From Hypericum androsaemum (lineage: Eukaryota > Streptophyta > Magnoliopsida > Malpighiales > Hypericaceae), in contig OZ023198.1 in the NCBI GenBank assembly GCA_963995505.1, forward strand, positions 11,275,141 to 11,339,140: a stretch of DNA of 64,000 bases, written 5' to 3'. A program made the position numbers and the translations under genes. This document shows positions 50,871-62,148 of the stretch, piece after piece (positions within the stretch are counted from its first letter, which is position 1; each line of letters opens with the position of its first letter). Under the pieces are notes generated by a model. That model did not search any database, was not told where the DNA came from, and worked only from the letters and a program-made list of their open reading frames with translations.

Positions 50871-51897
50871 GGAAATCTTGAAGTTTAAATTTACCGTAAA
50901 TTGCGAAATTGACGAGTTTTCAACTGGACACGATGTTTCTAAATCTGTCTGTTTCAACTGCTAGTCAAACGACTTCGTTGACTAATTTAACTTTCAGGTA
51001 TCAATAACCACACTTTTACCGACTAACAAAAGAATCGCTTTAGTTTAACCAAAATTTATTGAATTTAAGTATTTAATAATATAGCAATATTAAATATTTG
51101 TTGAATTTTTTTTTTATTGTTCAAAGATCAAAGCTCGCTCCTTAACTTTTACAACTAGGAAAAAAAAGATACTTAGAAGTTCAGCTCATGGTAATTAGTT
51201 CTAAAAAAAATCGAACCCATTTTGTATCAGCTATAATTAATTTATCATATGAGATTATCAAAATACCTTCATAATAAAACTCCCCACCCACCCCATCTCT
51301 TATTATTCATTCATTCCAGTATAAACATTAATACCAACAGGAAGAAAAAATAGCCGCAGTTCTTATTTGTACTGTTGTTTTAGGAGTATAGCAGGGTGTA
51401 TATGTGTATAGGAATATGTATAGCAACGTTTGATGACGGTACACTTTCCGATTTTTTTCTATTAAATTTTACCGTTTAGGATTTCGACGAAATCGTCTAG
51501 TTATAACTTCGAGTTTTTACGAGGGTTCCCTTTGAGATGTAATTATTACGATTCAATAAAATATTTACTTAGCCAAAAAATTATTTGTACTATTCAATAA
51601 AATCATTGTCTCTTTTTGAATGGCTCATGGACAAAGGTTGTGTTTGGCTAAATATACTGGATAGCAGAAAACAGAAAATATATTGAACAATCTGTTTGAT
51701 AAAAACAATATCAAACAATTAGCAAATTGCAAATTCAAAAGTTGTCAACGGTGAAGTGGAACAGAAGGAAGTTGACTCTGCCCCAATTAATTTGATACAT
51801 TTTTTTTGATACGTCATTAATTTGATACATATTATATATTTCTTTGACCACCGCCCCAATAAATTTATTTTGTCTTCACCAAGACCCTCTTAAATAA

Positions 51898-52163
51898 TTA
51901 TTTGGTGACTTCCACAACGTCCCAAATGTCATAGGCAGAGCAAACCACTCGAAAACTTGAGAACCTGGACGCCATGCACAATGCTTCAAGCTCTTTTCCG
52001 TTTCTCTCGTAACCTGTGAACATCAATTGCATGATAAAGTCTATCTCTGCAACATGTCGAGAGGACGGGTTCGAGTCTGGCACGACCTTTTGTTTGTAGG
52101 TTATTATTATGACCTTTCCCATCTCAGAGAGTGCCTCGTAGCAATTTTTCAACAGTTTCATGC
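51898..52163 (-). pseudogene. O-methyltransferase last exon, isolated
   Basis: TDEHCMKLLKNCYEALSEMG then EIDFIMQLMFTGYERNGKEL and VVCSAYDIWDVVEVTK is the C-terminal end of a caffeate-type O-methyltransferase. It starts after an AG acceptor and ends at a stop. The SAM-binding and dimerisation exons are missing from the 1.2 kb upstream, so it is a relic. It pairs with the similar exon of the OMT at 58023-60287. Confidence 0.85.
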
Positions 52164-52169
52164 AGTGTT

Positions 52170-53395
52170 CATCGGTCTAATTAAAGTCAAATGACAATAA
52201 TCGCGATCACGTTGCTAACTCATGCACTTGAAATCTACGCGTTCTTTCAGTACTACTTATCTATTACTATTTGACTTGGGGTTTGTAGTTAATTATGCAA
52301 AAATTGGTGAAACATCCAAGTCATACGTACTTTTTTGTCCAATAATTTTTTAATACCAAACTCCACAAATGAAATCACTAAATAAAGAAATGAGGTTTAA
52401 AAGTCTAGGGTGTTTAAATCTCGTTTTGTAATAGGTAAAAAATATAAAATAGACCGGAATGGTACCGAAAGTTACCATTCTTTAATACAGTCATCTAGAT
52501 AAAAAGATACAAACATTACTGAATTGGCAGTAGTTTGACTTTGAGTATATAACCAAGGGAGGCCCTCCTATATGTTGTGAAATGTGGGTAATGGAAATAA
52601 AAAAGTATAGTTAGACTCAGCAAAAAAAAAGATATTTTTTTAAAGATATTAATTCTTCTCATTATGGTATAAAAATAGATTTTAAAAAATTAACCTTCGA
52701 AAATACAAAACCTATATATCACGAAAATTTGTAAATTACACTTTTGGATTCAAGCCATCTAAAAAACACTATGAGCCGCACTCTGAAAAGACCCGGCAAT
52801 ACTAACTATAAATACTAGACATTTCAAAAAAAATCATAGTAATATAATAATTTTGTGCTCGGGGCTCTTCTATTGCCGTTTTTATATGTTTTTTGGGTCA
52901 ACTTACGCTTTCCAAATTATTTCTAGACAACATAAGATTATAGTTAATCACACAAACAAAGACGTCTCCTAGCTAGTTTAACTATATAAAGTTTTATTAT
53001 CCTACCAAAGAAAAGGTCATTCAAAGTTATCTATTTGTCCTTTTTCACCGGTGAGGTCTATTTGTTTATTACTGCAAACTAGTACGAGTAAACTTGTAAC
53101 CTCCAAGATATGGACCGCTCCAACATTAAATAGATCTTTTTAAGTGAAAAATTTGGTAATATAACTAACAAAAAAAATATTGTAACAACTCACAAATGTT
53201 AAAATGGAGCAAAAGAGTCTAAAAAATGGTGTCTTCACAAATGAAGGATAATTCTTATTTAGTGGGAAGTATTCAAAGGCAAACAAATGTGGGCATTTAA
53301 TTTAATTTTAAATTTTAATTTTGTAGTTAATATTTCAAATTAGAAATTAAATTATGCAATAAATATGATAAATTTTCAAATAAATGATGAACATT
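52170..53395. other. No gene seen
   Basis: AT-rich DNA between the OMT exon and the Cassandra element. No exon, repeat end or RNA gene recognised. Confidence 0.5.
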
Positions 53396-53488
53396 ACAAT
53401 TGTAACGCCCCGTGATCTGATCGCCTGTCTCCACAGACCAACACGGATCTTTTCCAGCGTGTTTTGTCCTCACTCGCACGCATCCTGA

Positions 53489-53547
53489 AAAACTTCCCAG
53501 GAGGTCACCCATCCTGATCCTACTCCCGGCCAAACGCGTTTAACCTT
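53489..53547 (-). ncRNA. 5S rRNA-like segment in Cassandra LTR (left)
   Basis: The minus strand contains GGATGGGTGACCTCCTGGGA, identical to the 5S rRNA box C region, preceded by GGGAGTAGGA (intermediate element) and GGTTAAACGCGTTTG (box A-like, diverged from 5S). It is a Pol III promoter-like relic within the LTR, not a true 5S gene, because the 5' third of 5S is absent. Confidence 0.88.
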
Positions 53548-53867
53548 AGAATTCTCTCAAGATGTGTGCCAGAAAAGAAGGTGCACCTTGTAGATATGGA
53601 TAGCCAAATCAAATCACTTAAGCGTTTCAGACAGAACAGATCGGGGTATCACATACACCCCTCCTTAAATAGGCGACGTCCTCGTCGCGCCAGATACAGA
53701 CAGTCCCAGAATCCCTCGGTTGCAGATGCGTTCGATCCCCGAACCACACCGTACAAGCCGAGGTTGCTCTGATACCAAATGTAACGCCCCGTGATCTGAT
53801 CGCCTGTCTCCACAGACCAACACGGATCTTTTTCAGCGTGTTTTGTCCTCACTCGCACGCATCCTGA

Positions 53868-53926
53868 AAAACTTCCCAGGAGGTCACCCATCCTGATCCT
53901 ACTCCCGGCCAAACGCGTTTAACCTT
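53868..53926 (-). ncRNA. 5S rRNA-like segment in Cassandra LTR (right)
   Basis: The second copy of the same segment, 379 bp away and identical across it. Confidence 0.88.
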
Positions 53927-54037
53927 AGAGTTCTCTCAAGATGTGTGCCAGAAAAGAAGGTGCACCTTGTAGATATGGATAGCCAAATCAAATCACTTAA
54001 GCGTTTCAGACAGAACAGATCGGGGTATCACAACAAT

Positions 54038-55229
54038 TTTAGAAATAATGGAGAATTTTTCTCTAATAAGTATTCATTATTAATTTTGAATTTTATATAG
54101 AATGTTACAATTACGTAACATCTTATATTAATCCCTCAAATCATTAAAGCCTATTTCATTTTCTTTTGAATTATCATTTCACTCATTCATTTTTTCTCCA
54201 TTTTCCAACTTTTTATGTGAGAGAAACCAGGATTTACGTGATGGCTTGGAGAAATATATATTAGAAGTAGAAAGTAGTTAAAATTTTATGATAATAAGAT
54301 AGTAAAAATAAATTATCAAAAGAGAATAATATAATTTACATGAAAAATCTATATTTGTTAGAGAAAAAATCACGGGACCAACTTCAATAAATATTCACCA
54401 TTAATGAGAGAAATTGCGATAAAATTATAATCATTTTTCAATAACTCGATTAATCTTATATTTCGCTTGAATTTTACAATAGTTTCTTTTTTCTAGTTCT
54501 ATATTTGAATTCAAGTAATGGGGGGCATGTAGCCTAATAGGTCTTGTTAAACTCGAGGAGATTCAAGATTCATGGCAATGTAATGGTGTATAAGTTTACC
54601 TCAAGGAGACTAATAAAATATCAGTTTAATTTTTTTGACCACCGCGCCGGTCAATGAAAATATCCCAAAGTATCGTGAAATGAAAATTTTAAAAAAAATT
54701 AGCAAAAATATAAAAAAATTCACATAAAATTTATTGTTTTTAAAACTATGGTCTTACTGGTGGCCCGGCCGCTATCTCAGACCAATTCCAGGTAGATTAT
54801 TGTCTAAAAAAAGATAATTGTTTGACCGCTTAAAATTCAGTTAGACCGCCTACTTCAATCCAAACAAAGCATAACAATGTCATTATCGACGCCTAATGTA
54901 GTTGGTCCCTCGTCGGATTCTAACCAACACCAAATCCACCCCTTGATTCAAAAAGTTTAAGGTAGGAACATTAGTGTCATCCTTTTTTAAAATATAAATG
55001 AGTATTATATTTCCTGAGAAATGTTCACTAAGAATCGTTACACCAATATCGCCAAAGATACCATACTTTAGGTATCAGCTAACGTATATCAGACGCATTG
55101 CATTGAGTGACATCATTTTTTAGGGACACACTCATACGAATATGCAACAATACATAATTTTACTTATAAAAATATATATGCAACAATACACAACATACAA
55201 TATAACATTTAAATGATTAATCACCATTA

Positions 55230-55285
<56 letters not shown>

Positions 55286-55886
55286 TTCAAAATATTCAAA
55301 CAATTACATTCAAGAATTCCTTGTTATAATAGGTTTTGTACTGGAAAGTTTTGGCCCCATATATACTCCACATACGATGATTGACTGGACCTAGGTTTTT
55401 CGACTGACTCATTTGCATATATGCAACGACAGTGACAACTAATATCCAACGATATATGATATAACATTCAAATAAATAATTATCGTGGAGAAATATATAT
55501 GTATATGTATATGTCAATTTACTTTTAAAAAATACGAATATTATCGATTTACATTCAAGAGAGTCTATGTTTGGGTTAACGTCATGATCTACACAACTAT
55601 ACGTTATGATTGTCTCAACTTCTAAATGTATTATAACTCCTATAATTATAATTGGTTTTCTATAGTTGACCTCATATATACTCCACATATGACTATTGAC
55701 TCGATCCATAGATCTAAGTTTTTCGATCAAACCATGTTTTTTTATTCTCCATATCTCTCCTAACACTATATAACATTGAATATTACACAGCACAATTCTT
55801 GATTATCCAAAGAGTCATGGAATGGACAAATTGGTCTGCATTAAGCTCGAAAGTTTGACGACAAGTGATGAGTGACTGAAACTTAC
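54038..55886. other. No recognised gene
   Basis: AT-rich DNA. A 165-codon minus frame (55296-55793) contains two related halves sharing a MWSIYG/E-like segment, because the underlying DNA holds two diverged repeats (about 55320-55400 and 55640-55730, both with CATATATACTCCACATA). I recognise no domain and regard it as chance. Confidence 0.5.
55232..55284. repeat. (AT)n microsatellite
   Basis: An uninterrupted 53-bp alternating A/T run. Confidence 0.97.
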
Positions 55887-56157
55887 TGGCAAGTGATACA
55901 CGTCCATTTTCCAATGATATTTCATGGCACCCCGTCGATCTTTAACTGCATCAAAGAAGATTAAATAAACTAAGTGTGATTTGGACGCCGTTAATCTTTC
56001 ACCAAGCTTGCCGATACGTTCTTCTTGCCCACGAATTTTCCAATATCCTTCTCCGTCGGCGACCATTAGTTTTCCTCCGTCGTCGGGCTTCCCATTGAAA
56101 CCTTCATTTGGCATGATGAAATAGTACCATTCCTTCTCCCCCTTAACAAATGGAACT
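55887..56157 (-). pseudogene. NAC-domain gene, orphan second exon
   Basis: The frame EKEWYYF, GEGYWKIRG, SKSHLVYLIF and KYHWKMDVYHLP follows the NAC DNA-binding domain subdomains C-D (EWYFF, GYWKATG, LVFY, NWVMHEYRL). It is bounded by a pyrimidine-rich AG acceptor (56158) and a GTAAGT donor (55886). 271 bp matches the usual size of NAC exon 2. The first exon with the LPPGFRF-type start and the last exon are not found nearby, and a MULE-like end begins at about 56205. The sequence is divergent. A captured or stranded fragment is most likely. Confidence 0.62.
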
Positions 56158-56204
56158 CTGCTCGCAACAAAACAAAAAAAAATTCTAATGAATAGAATTG
56201 TCAC

Positions 56205-56549
56205 GTCTCACCGCTGGCACCACGACGTCGCCCGAGTCAAGGCGAGTTCTACGGTGGTGGCCTATCTTGGTGACTCGGAGCGTGGCTCCCGGGATCGTTG
56301 AAGAGGAAGAAGAAGAAGAGGAGGGGAGAGAGAGAGAGAAGAGATAGCCACGTGGCGCCACGTCATCAAATTTTGATGATGTGGCTAGCCAAGTTGGTCG
56401 GGCAGAGTTCGGGCAGGATGGGAAGGGTTCAGGCAGCTGCCCGGGCCTCTAATTAATTTTAATTATAATAAGTTTGACTCAATTGATACGTTTTAAACCA
56501 CAGGGTACTGACTTAATTTTTTGCGATAAAGTAGACTTTTCCCAAATTT
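56205..56549. mobile_element. MULE-like element end
   Basis: Ends in ACCACAGGGTACTGAC and then GTAGACTTTTCCC, the same style as the end at 47243. The interior holds GC-rich DNA with CCACGTGGCGCCACG. The left end is not recognised. Confidence 0.45.
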
Positions 56550-56870
56550 TAAATAAGCCCATACAATATAAATTATTATTCGAGAAAATCAACTAAATTA
56601 TTGAGAACTATCTTCTCATTATTAATTTATTATCGAATATTAAGAGTGGCTTAGTTGTACATTAGATCAAATCTTAGTTGTACTTATAATTTTTAACGAT
56701 AGTCGACGATGGAATCATCACATTCTTTGTAAATATGATTTGAGAGAGAACTGGGATTCAATTATGGACAAGATTTTTTCTCAAAAAAAAATTATGGACA
56801 AGATTTTAAGAAAATGAACATGCTCGTGAATTTCAAATATTGTATTAAGAGATTTTATTTTTAGTTAATT
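56550..56870. repeat. Paralogous segment, copy B
   Basis: Matches 63090-63411 closely from AAATTTTAAATAAG to the TTAAGAGATTTT end. In this copy it lies just 3' of the broken glycosyltransferase exon, so 63090-63411 may mark another copy of the cassette. Confidence 0.85.
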
Positions 56871-56924
56871 AATTTTTTAATTTATATCGGAAAAATTGAA
56901 CTCGTTGAAAACAAAGTTTTGAAT

Positions 56925-57237
56925 TTCAGGACCACTCCTTCTGTTGATGTACCCAGTACGCTCTCTGTCAGCTTGACACGGTCCCTCCTGTCCTGTTCGG
57001 ACAGCAACCCGTCAGGAACCGAGGCCAGGCTCACCTGCCACGATCTTTTCGTGCACGAACTCCGTGTTGAAGAACGTGACCTTGATCCCTCAAAAAAAAA
57101 AAGGTGACCTTGATCCCGTGTTCTGCCAACTTGTGGGCCAGTTTCATCAGAGGAGCAACGTGGCCCTGTGTTGGACATGGTAAAACTATGACGTGAGGGT
57201 TTCGAGCCATTGTTGAGTTGCTTCCGGACATGGCCAT
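56925..57237 (-). pseudogene. UDP-glycosyltransferase exon 1 fragment
   Basis: Begins like the intact gene (MAMSGSNSTMARNPHVIV, then PTQGHVAPLMKLAHKLAEHG). After KVTFF comes a T-run and a repeated 15-bp GATCAAGGTCAC block that shifts the frame. Readable again as WQVSLASVPDGLLSEQD-like sequence after a small deletion, then lost after TESVL. There is no PSPG box. About 115 residues are recoverable in pieces. The upstream flank is also conserved with the intact gene. Confidence 0.9.
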
Positions 57238-57359
57238 GGAAATCTTGAAGTTTAAATTTACCGTAAATTGCGAAACTGATGAGTTTTCAACTGGACACGA
57301 TGTTTCTAAATCTGGACGTTTCAGCTGCTAGTCAAACGACGACGTTGACTAGTTTACTT

Positions 57360-58018
57360 TTAGCTCCCAATTTTCGGTATCACAACAATGTTAAAGTAGC
57401 AAATTTTTTCATAATTTAAATTTCTTATTCGACTTCTGTATAAACGAAAAATATAAACTACGATGTTTTTGAGTAATGAAAATGTCTTTCAATCTCATAA
57501 CTAATCTGTGTCATAGACATACAAGACAAGAATACCAAAGTGGCATTTTCATCACTTAAAGATTTTTTTTTATAGTGAGATCTATTGTTTATTATTCCAA
57601 ACTAGAGGAGAAAACTTTTTATAAAATTAGGAAAAAATATTTAGGAATTTCTAAGATTTGACATAATTTATTGAAAGTTCAATTTCCAGTAATATATTAT
57701 CGAGTTTTGATACCAAAGGATATTATCGTCCAATGACACAAAGTATTAACAAGTTCAAGAAGATATAGAGTTGAAGGAGTAAAAATTTGGCTTTCAGAAG
57801 ATATTATCGGGTTTTGAGAAATTAAATCTTAAGTAGCTAACATCGATCATCGAGGAGGTGGTGAAGTCAACTCCGTATGGAAGTAGACACCGCCCGATCA
57901 ATTTATTACATATTTCTTTGACCACTGCCCCAATAAATTTATTTGGCCTTCATCCAAGACCCTCTTAACTATAACATATATATTAGTATATAATCTCATC
58001 ATTAAATTTTAGAGGGGG
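57360..58018. other. No gene seen
   Basis: The spacer between the broken glycosyltransferase and the OMT. Its right part resembles 51720-51895, the matching spacer of the other cassette. Confidence 0.55.
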
Positions 58019-58022
58019 ATAA

Positions 58023-60287
58023 TTATTTGGCTACTTCCACAACGTCCCAAATGTCATAGGCAGAGCAAACCACTCGAACACTTGAGAACCCGGACGCCAT
58101 GCACAATGCTTCAAGCTCTTTTACGTTCCTCTCGTAATCGGTGAACATGAATTGCATGATAAAGTCTATCTCTGCAACGTGTCGAGAGGAAAGGTTCGAG
58201 TCTGACAAAATATTTTGCTTACGAGTTATTATTATGATCTTTCTCTTTTCGGGTAATGCCTCGTAGCAATTTTTCAATAGTTTCACGCAGTGTTTATCCT
58301 GCGAATGATGGAGAATTTGTCAATGTAATAAACGATTTAACACTCAATCATTAAGGTATTAATAGAATACATTTTAGTAGCTAAACTATATATTCTTTTT
58401 GGTTAAAGTCCACATTAGTACTTTGTATTTTATAATTTAACATACTATCTTGTATATCATATTACGTTATTAATTTTATGCTTATTTTATTATTACATTA
58501 CTAATTATTCAAACTCGAGCCCCATCTTTTCTAAAGTTAAGCTTATATGAAGCCATGGTAACATCATCACAAGATTCACAACTCAAAGAGGTAATACACT
58601 TGTAAAATAGCATACGTTATAATTGGACTTGTGAAAACCAACTTGCACTAACGATGGGTAAAATTTTTGGCTTAGAGTGATCATGGTTTAAATCTTAATT
58701 GTAACAAGATTCTAATTATAAAAAAATTATCAAAACCAATATTACCTTCATCAAAATGGAATCTGCCTTGGGAACATTCACACACATATCTCCCTCGACG
58801 TGCTCAGCACCTGTATACATGAAATAATAATGAGAATTATTCGAAGTAGTAAAGGTTCAATTTTTATACATAGAAAAATCATTTATAACGATTCTAAGAT
58901 AAGTTCTGATAGTGTTTGACGACTCTATTTATCAGGAATTTACTGAAAAAAAGAATTAATGCAAAATTGAAAAATATGCATACCAGGGTAAGATGGTGCG
59001 GTTTTGATGACATGGGGCAGGTCAAAATTGATACAATTGATTGATGTGTACTTGGAAACTATCATGCACGTAATTTTGCCCGAACCTCCTCCAACATCAA
59101 TAAGTGAATTGAGCCCCTCGAACCCTTTGTACACCGCAAGAATCTTACTCATTGCGACTGTGGAAATAGCGACCATTGAATCGTTAAATGTCTTGTTACT
59201 TCTTTTATCTGTTCCTAAGAATTGGTAGACAGACGCCGTATGATTTCTCAAATTGGTTACCTCCTTCGAGAATGGCTTCCTTCACACGTGAACTTTACAC
59301 ATTACAAAAATGTGGAAGGAAGCTCGAGCGTTTAGGCAAAAGGCATTTCAGGAGAGGTTGGATAAATCTCATTCGGAGACGAAGTTTATAACGAAAAAAT
59401 TAATTTCCCTATGGGATGGAGAAGCTTTGGAATACCTCAAAATAGATTGGCGTACTATAATTGAAGAATATCAGGCCGAAGTTTAGGAGCTTTGTGCTAT
59501 AGATATTTCCTATCTAGTTAGCGTATGTTAGTTAGATAGTCCAATATCTTTAGCCATTTGTAGGAAAATTGTAGTACTTAACGACACAAGAGGTGTAGTG
59601 CACTTGTACACATTGACGTAGCCTTTTAATAGGTAATAACATTTTACGCATAAAAAAAACTTTACACAAAACAAAAAAAAGACGGATTAGATTATTCAAT
59701 CCAACGAGTATTCGAACATGTGAGATAAACTTTAAGCCATGAAAACACAAAAATTAAACACTTGCTACATAGTTTCGTCACTGAATGTCGTGTCGAACTC
59801 GATCACTAATTAGTTAGTCTAGCACCTATAGTTATAGTTCGGTGCCGGAAAAGGAGTGGTAAATAGAAGAGTACTAGGTATCCATAGAAACGGGAAGGTG
59901 AGAAAGCTGCAGCCGAGGAGCAAGCGAGCCCTGGTCAGGGCTCCCCATGAAGAACATAGCTGGAGTAGCAATTCCATAAGCTCTCTCCTTCTTCCCACCC
60001 TCAACGCTCATCAATGAACACCTCAAGAAAGCGTGGGTCACAAGGAGCCTCAATATCCCATCCAACCTCGGGCCCAACAACCCTCCACTTCTGAGTCCAG
60101 GCCGGTCGGGCTGCGACGATGTTTTCATCTGGGATGCTATTTCCCGCGCCGTCAAGTGGGCCCCGGGCCCGGACCTTGCGATGATCCCGAACACGTCGAG
60201 CTCGACGGCGGCCTGTAAGACCATGGACACCATGTGGGAGTTGAGGTACTGGAGGGCATGGAGACATACTGCTTCCTCTTCGTCCAT
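58023..60287 (-). pseudogene. Caffeate-type O-methyltransferase, four exons, decayed
   Basis: A SAM-dependent methyltransferase of the COMT family. Exon 1 60287-59875: dimerisation domain, MDEEEAVCLHALQYLNSH through DGILRLLVTHAFLRCSL. Exon 2 59292-58984: [15 protein letters not shown], a frameshift, then [11 protein letters not shown] and the SAM motif [10 protein letters not shown]. Exon 3 58810-58746: GAEHVEGDMCVNVPKADSIL. Exon 4 about 58317-58023: ILHHSQDKHCVKLLKNCYEA to the stop. Donors and acceptors are plausible for exons 1-3. The exon 4 acceptor is not where the Trp-Ile-Leu-His codons need it, and the usual HDWSD around the catalytic His reads HHSQD. Together with the frameshift this makes it a pseudogene. 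About 580 bp of unrelated-looking DNA lies in intron 1. Confidence 0.85.
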
Positions 60288-60366
60288 GGCTGTAGTGAAA
60301 CTTTCGTGTTTTGTGTCTTGTAAAATTATTGTGCTTCGCCCTCTTCTGTTGCCCTTTTATGTGCAT

Positions 60367-60866
60367 TTTCTAAGAGTCTCCATATTCCACTTTAGCTCGG
60401 AACTAATCGTGGTAATTTAATATATTTTTTCAAACGAAGACAATCAAGACAGTTTGTATTTGCTTTGCCATATCTAGCTTGGGATGAAATGAGGTCGTAT
60501 AATAATAACAATAGGTATGAAATCAACTTAATTCGCGACCGTATTACAATTTTTATTTCGAATTCAAAATTTTAAGATTATTAGTTGATAAATTTTCAAC
60601 ACTTATAAACAAATTTACCACACATTTTCAACTTTCTTGAAATATTTATTTTCACATTTTCAACCGGAGATCGTGTTCTTTTGTTTTTGCCAAAGACCAT
60701 CTGGCCTAACGGCATAAGTGTTGGGGGATTTGACGGAGGTCCAAAGTTCAATCCTTGGCATAGGTGTGTTCTTGATGCAATTTAATTTACCTTAAAAAAA
60801 ATTAAAAAACCTTAAAAATTATCAGCCTATTTTTGGAACCAAAAATCCACTTTTATTTTGTTCGGA
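60367..60866. other. No gene seen
   Basis: Region upstream of the OMT, AT-rich. No recognised promoter element stands out. Confidence 0.5.
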
Positions 60867-60875
60867 TATAAATTA

Positions 60876-61945
60876 GGAAAAATTATGCTCAGGTCTTTGT
60901 AGTTTGGCCTCCCTCCCTCTGGGGTCCCTGCATTTCCGAAATCGTTCCTGACGTCCCCGAAGTTTGGTTTTAGAAACTCTCGGATCCCTGACGGTTCTTT
61001 TTTTCATTTTTGGTCATGAAATGACCAAAATACCCTTAAACAAAAAATAAAAAAATTCACCTTCTTCAACCTTTGAACAAAAACACCAACCACCAAAAAA
61101 TAAGATCAAACTAACCAAAATTAAGAACACAACTAAGAACATCAAGAACAAAAAATACTAAATTAACTAATGACCAAATTAAATCTAGGAGCCCTAATTT
61201 CTAATGGAAATCCTCAACCTAAAACTATTGATCATCATCTCATTCTCCACATCCCCATTATCAAACGAAGAAAGGAAGGAAGATGAAGGAAGATTGGGTC
61301 ACACCGCCGAGTGCTCCCCGCACCGATACACCACCACCACCGTCTCGTTCGCACCCCTGTTGGACGGCATCGTCAGTTCCTCTGCCGCAGTCGTCGTCGC
61401 TGTTGCGGACGATGGCGTCGGGGAGGGCGACGAGGACGATGAAAGGACCGCCTCCGATGAACTATGCTTCATTTTTGTCGTCGTTTCAGGTGGCCGATTT
61501 CTACGTTTTATTTCTTTTTAAAAAAATTTGATTCAGGGGAGAGGAGGGGCGACGTGTGGGCAAGAAGGTCAAGGGAGAGCGATGAGCTTCAAGCCGGATC
61601 CCTCGAAGCTCTAAAACGAGGCCGAGATGGCGGAGGAGTTCTTGAGAAGAAGAAAGCCAGATTTGAAGTTCTTTTGGTTGTGTTTTTTATTTTTGTTAGT
61701 TTGATCTTGTTTTTGGGTTGATTTTTGGTGGTTGGCATTTTTTTCAAAGGTTGAAGAAGGTAAAATTTTTTATTTTTTATTTAAGGGTATTTTGGTCATT
61801 TCCTTGACCAAAAATGATAAAAAGAGCCGTCAGGGACCCGAGAGTTGATAAAACCAAACTTCGGGAACGTCAGGAATGATTTCGAAAATGCAGGGACCCC
61901 AGAGGGATGGACGCCAAATTACAGGGACCTGAGCGTAATTTTTCC
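60876..61945. mobile_element. MULE, non-autonomous, with 9-bp target duplication
   Basis: Terminal inverted repeats of about 190 bp start GGAAAAATTATGCTCAGGTC and, from the other end, GGAAAAATTACGCTCAGGTC. The target duplication TATAAATTA lies at 60867-60875 and 61946-61954; 9 bp is the Mutator hallmark. No transposase. The GC-rich interior (about 61260-61640) may be captured host DNA. Confidence 0.93.
61260..61640. other. Possible captured gene fragment in the MULE
   Basis: A markedly GC-richer block than its surroundings, open in several frames (plus strand 61283-61531; the minus strand reads a Ser-rich SSSEAVLSSSSSPSPTPSS). I cannot identify a source gene or the coding strand. Confidence 0.35.
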
Positions 61946-62148
61946 TATAAATTATTGTTCTGAATTCTGATGGAAGTTGGAATCTTTTTGATTTAAATGG
62001 AAGTTATCTTGCCATCGATTCTTTGCATGCGCCGGCACCGAGTGACCGATTGTTTGTCTTTTCACTACAAGTCCGTAGTGTGACCGATTGGAATCGTCAC
62101 ATTCGGCTCCTCAAAATCGGTAAGTGTGAAAGTTTGTCAAAATTTTGT

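Larger units (their letters stand above)
53401..54032 (-). mobile_element. Cassandra TRIM retrotransposon (intact, 632 bp)
   Basis: Two 253-bp LTRs (53401-53653 and 53780-54032) enclose 126 bp. The target duplication ACAAT lies at 53396-53400 and 54033-54037. On the minus strand each LTR starts TGTGATACCCC and ends GCGTTACA. The primer site TTTGGTATCAGAGC follows the 5' LTR and AGGAGGGGTG precedes the other. Each LTR carries 5S rRNA-derived sequence, the hallmark of Cassandra. The LTRs differ at only two positions. It encodes no protein. Confidence 0.96.

Noticed and set aside
50871..50957. Longer N-terminus for the UDP-glycosyltransferase
   Set aside because: The extension starts at a TTG codon and has no ATG; family members begin close to the PHVIVVP motif.
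53401..54032. Two 5S rRNA genes
   Set aside because: Only the middle and 3' parts of 5S are present, with box A altered. The whole is bounded by TG...CA LTR ends, target duplications and a tRNA primer site, so it is Cassandra.
55296..55793. A 165-residue protein
   Set aside because: AT-rich composition, no domain, and the internal similarity reflects diverged non-coding DNA repeats.
59874..59880. Premature TAG stop in OMT exon 1
   Set aside because: The TAG overlaps a possible GT donor (TA then GTACTC), so it could be intronic. I rely on the frameshift and lost acceptor instead for the pseudogene call.
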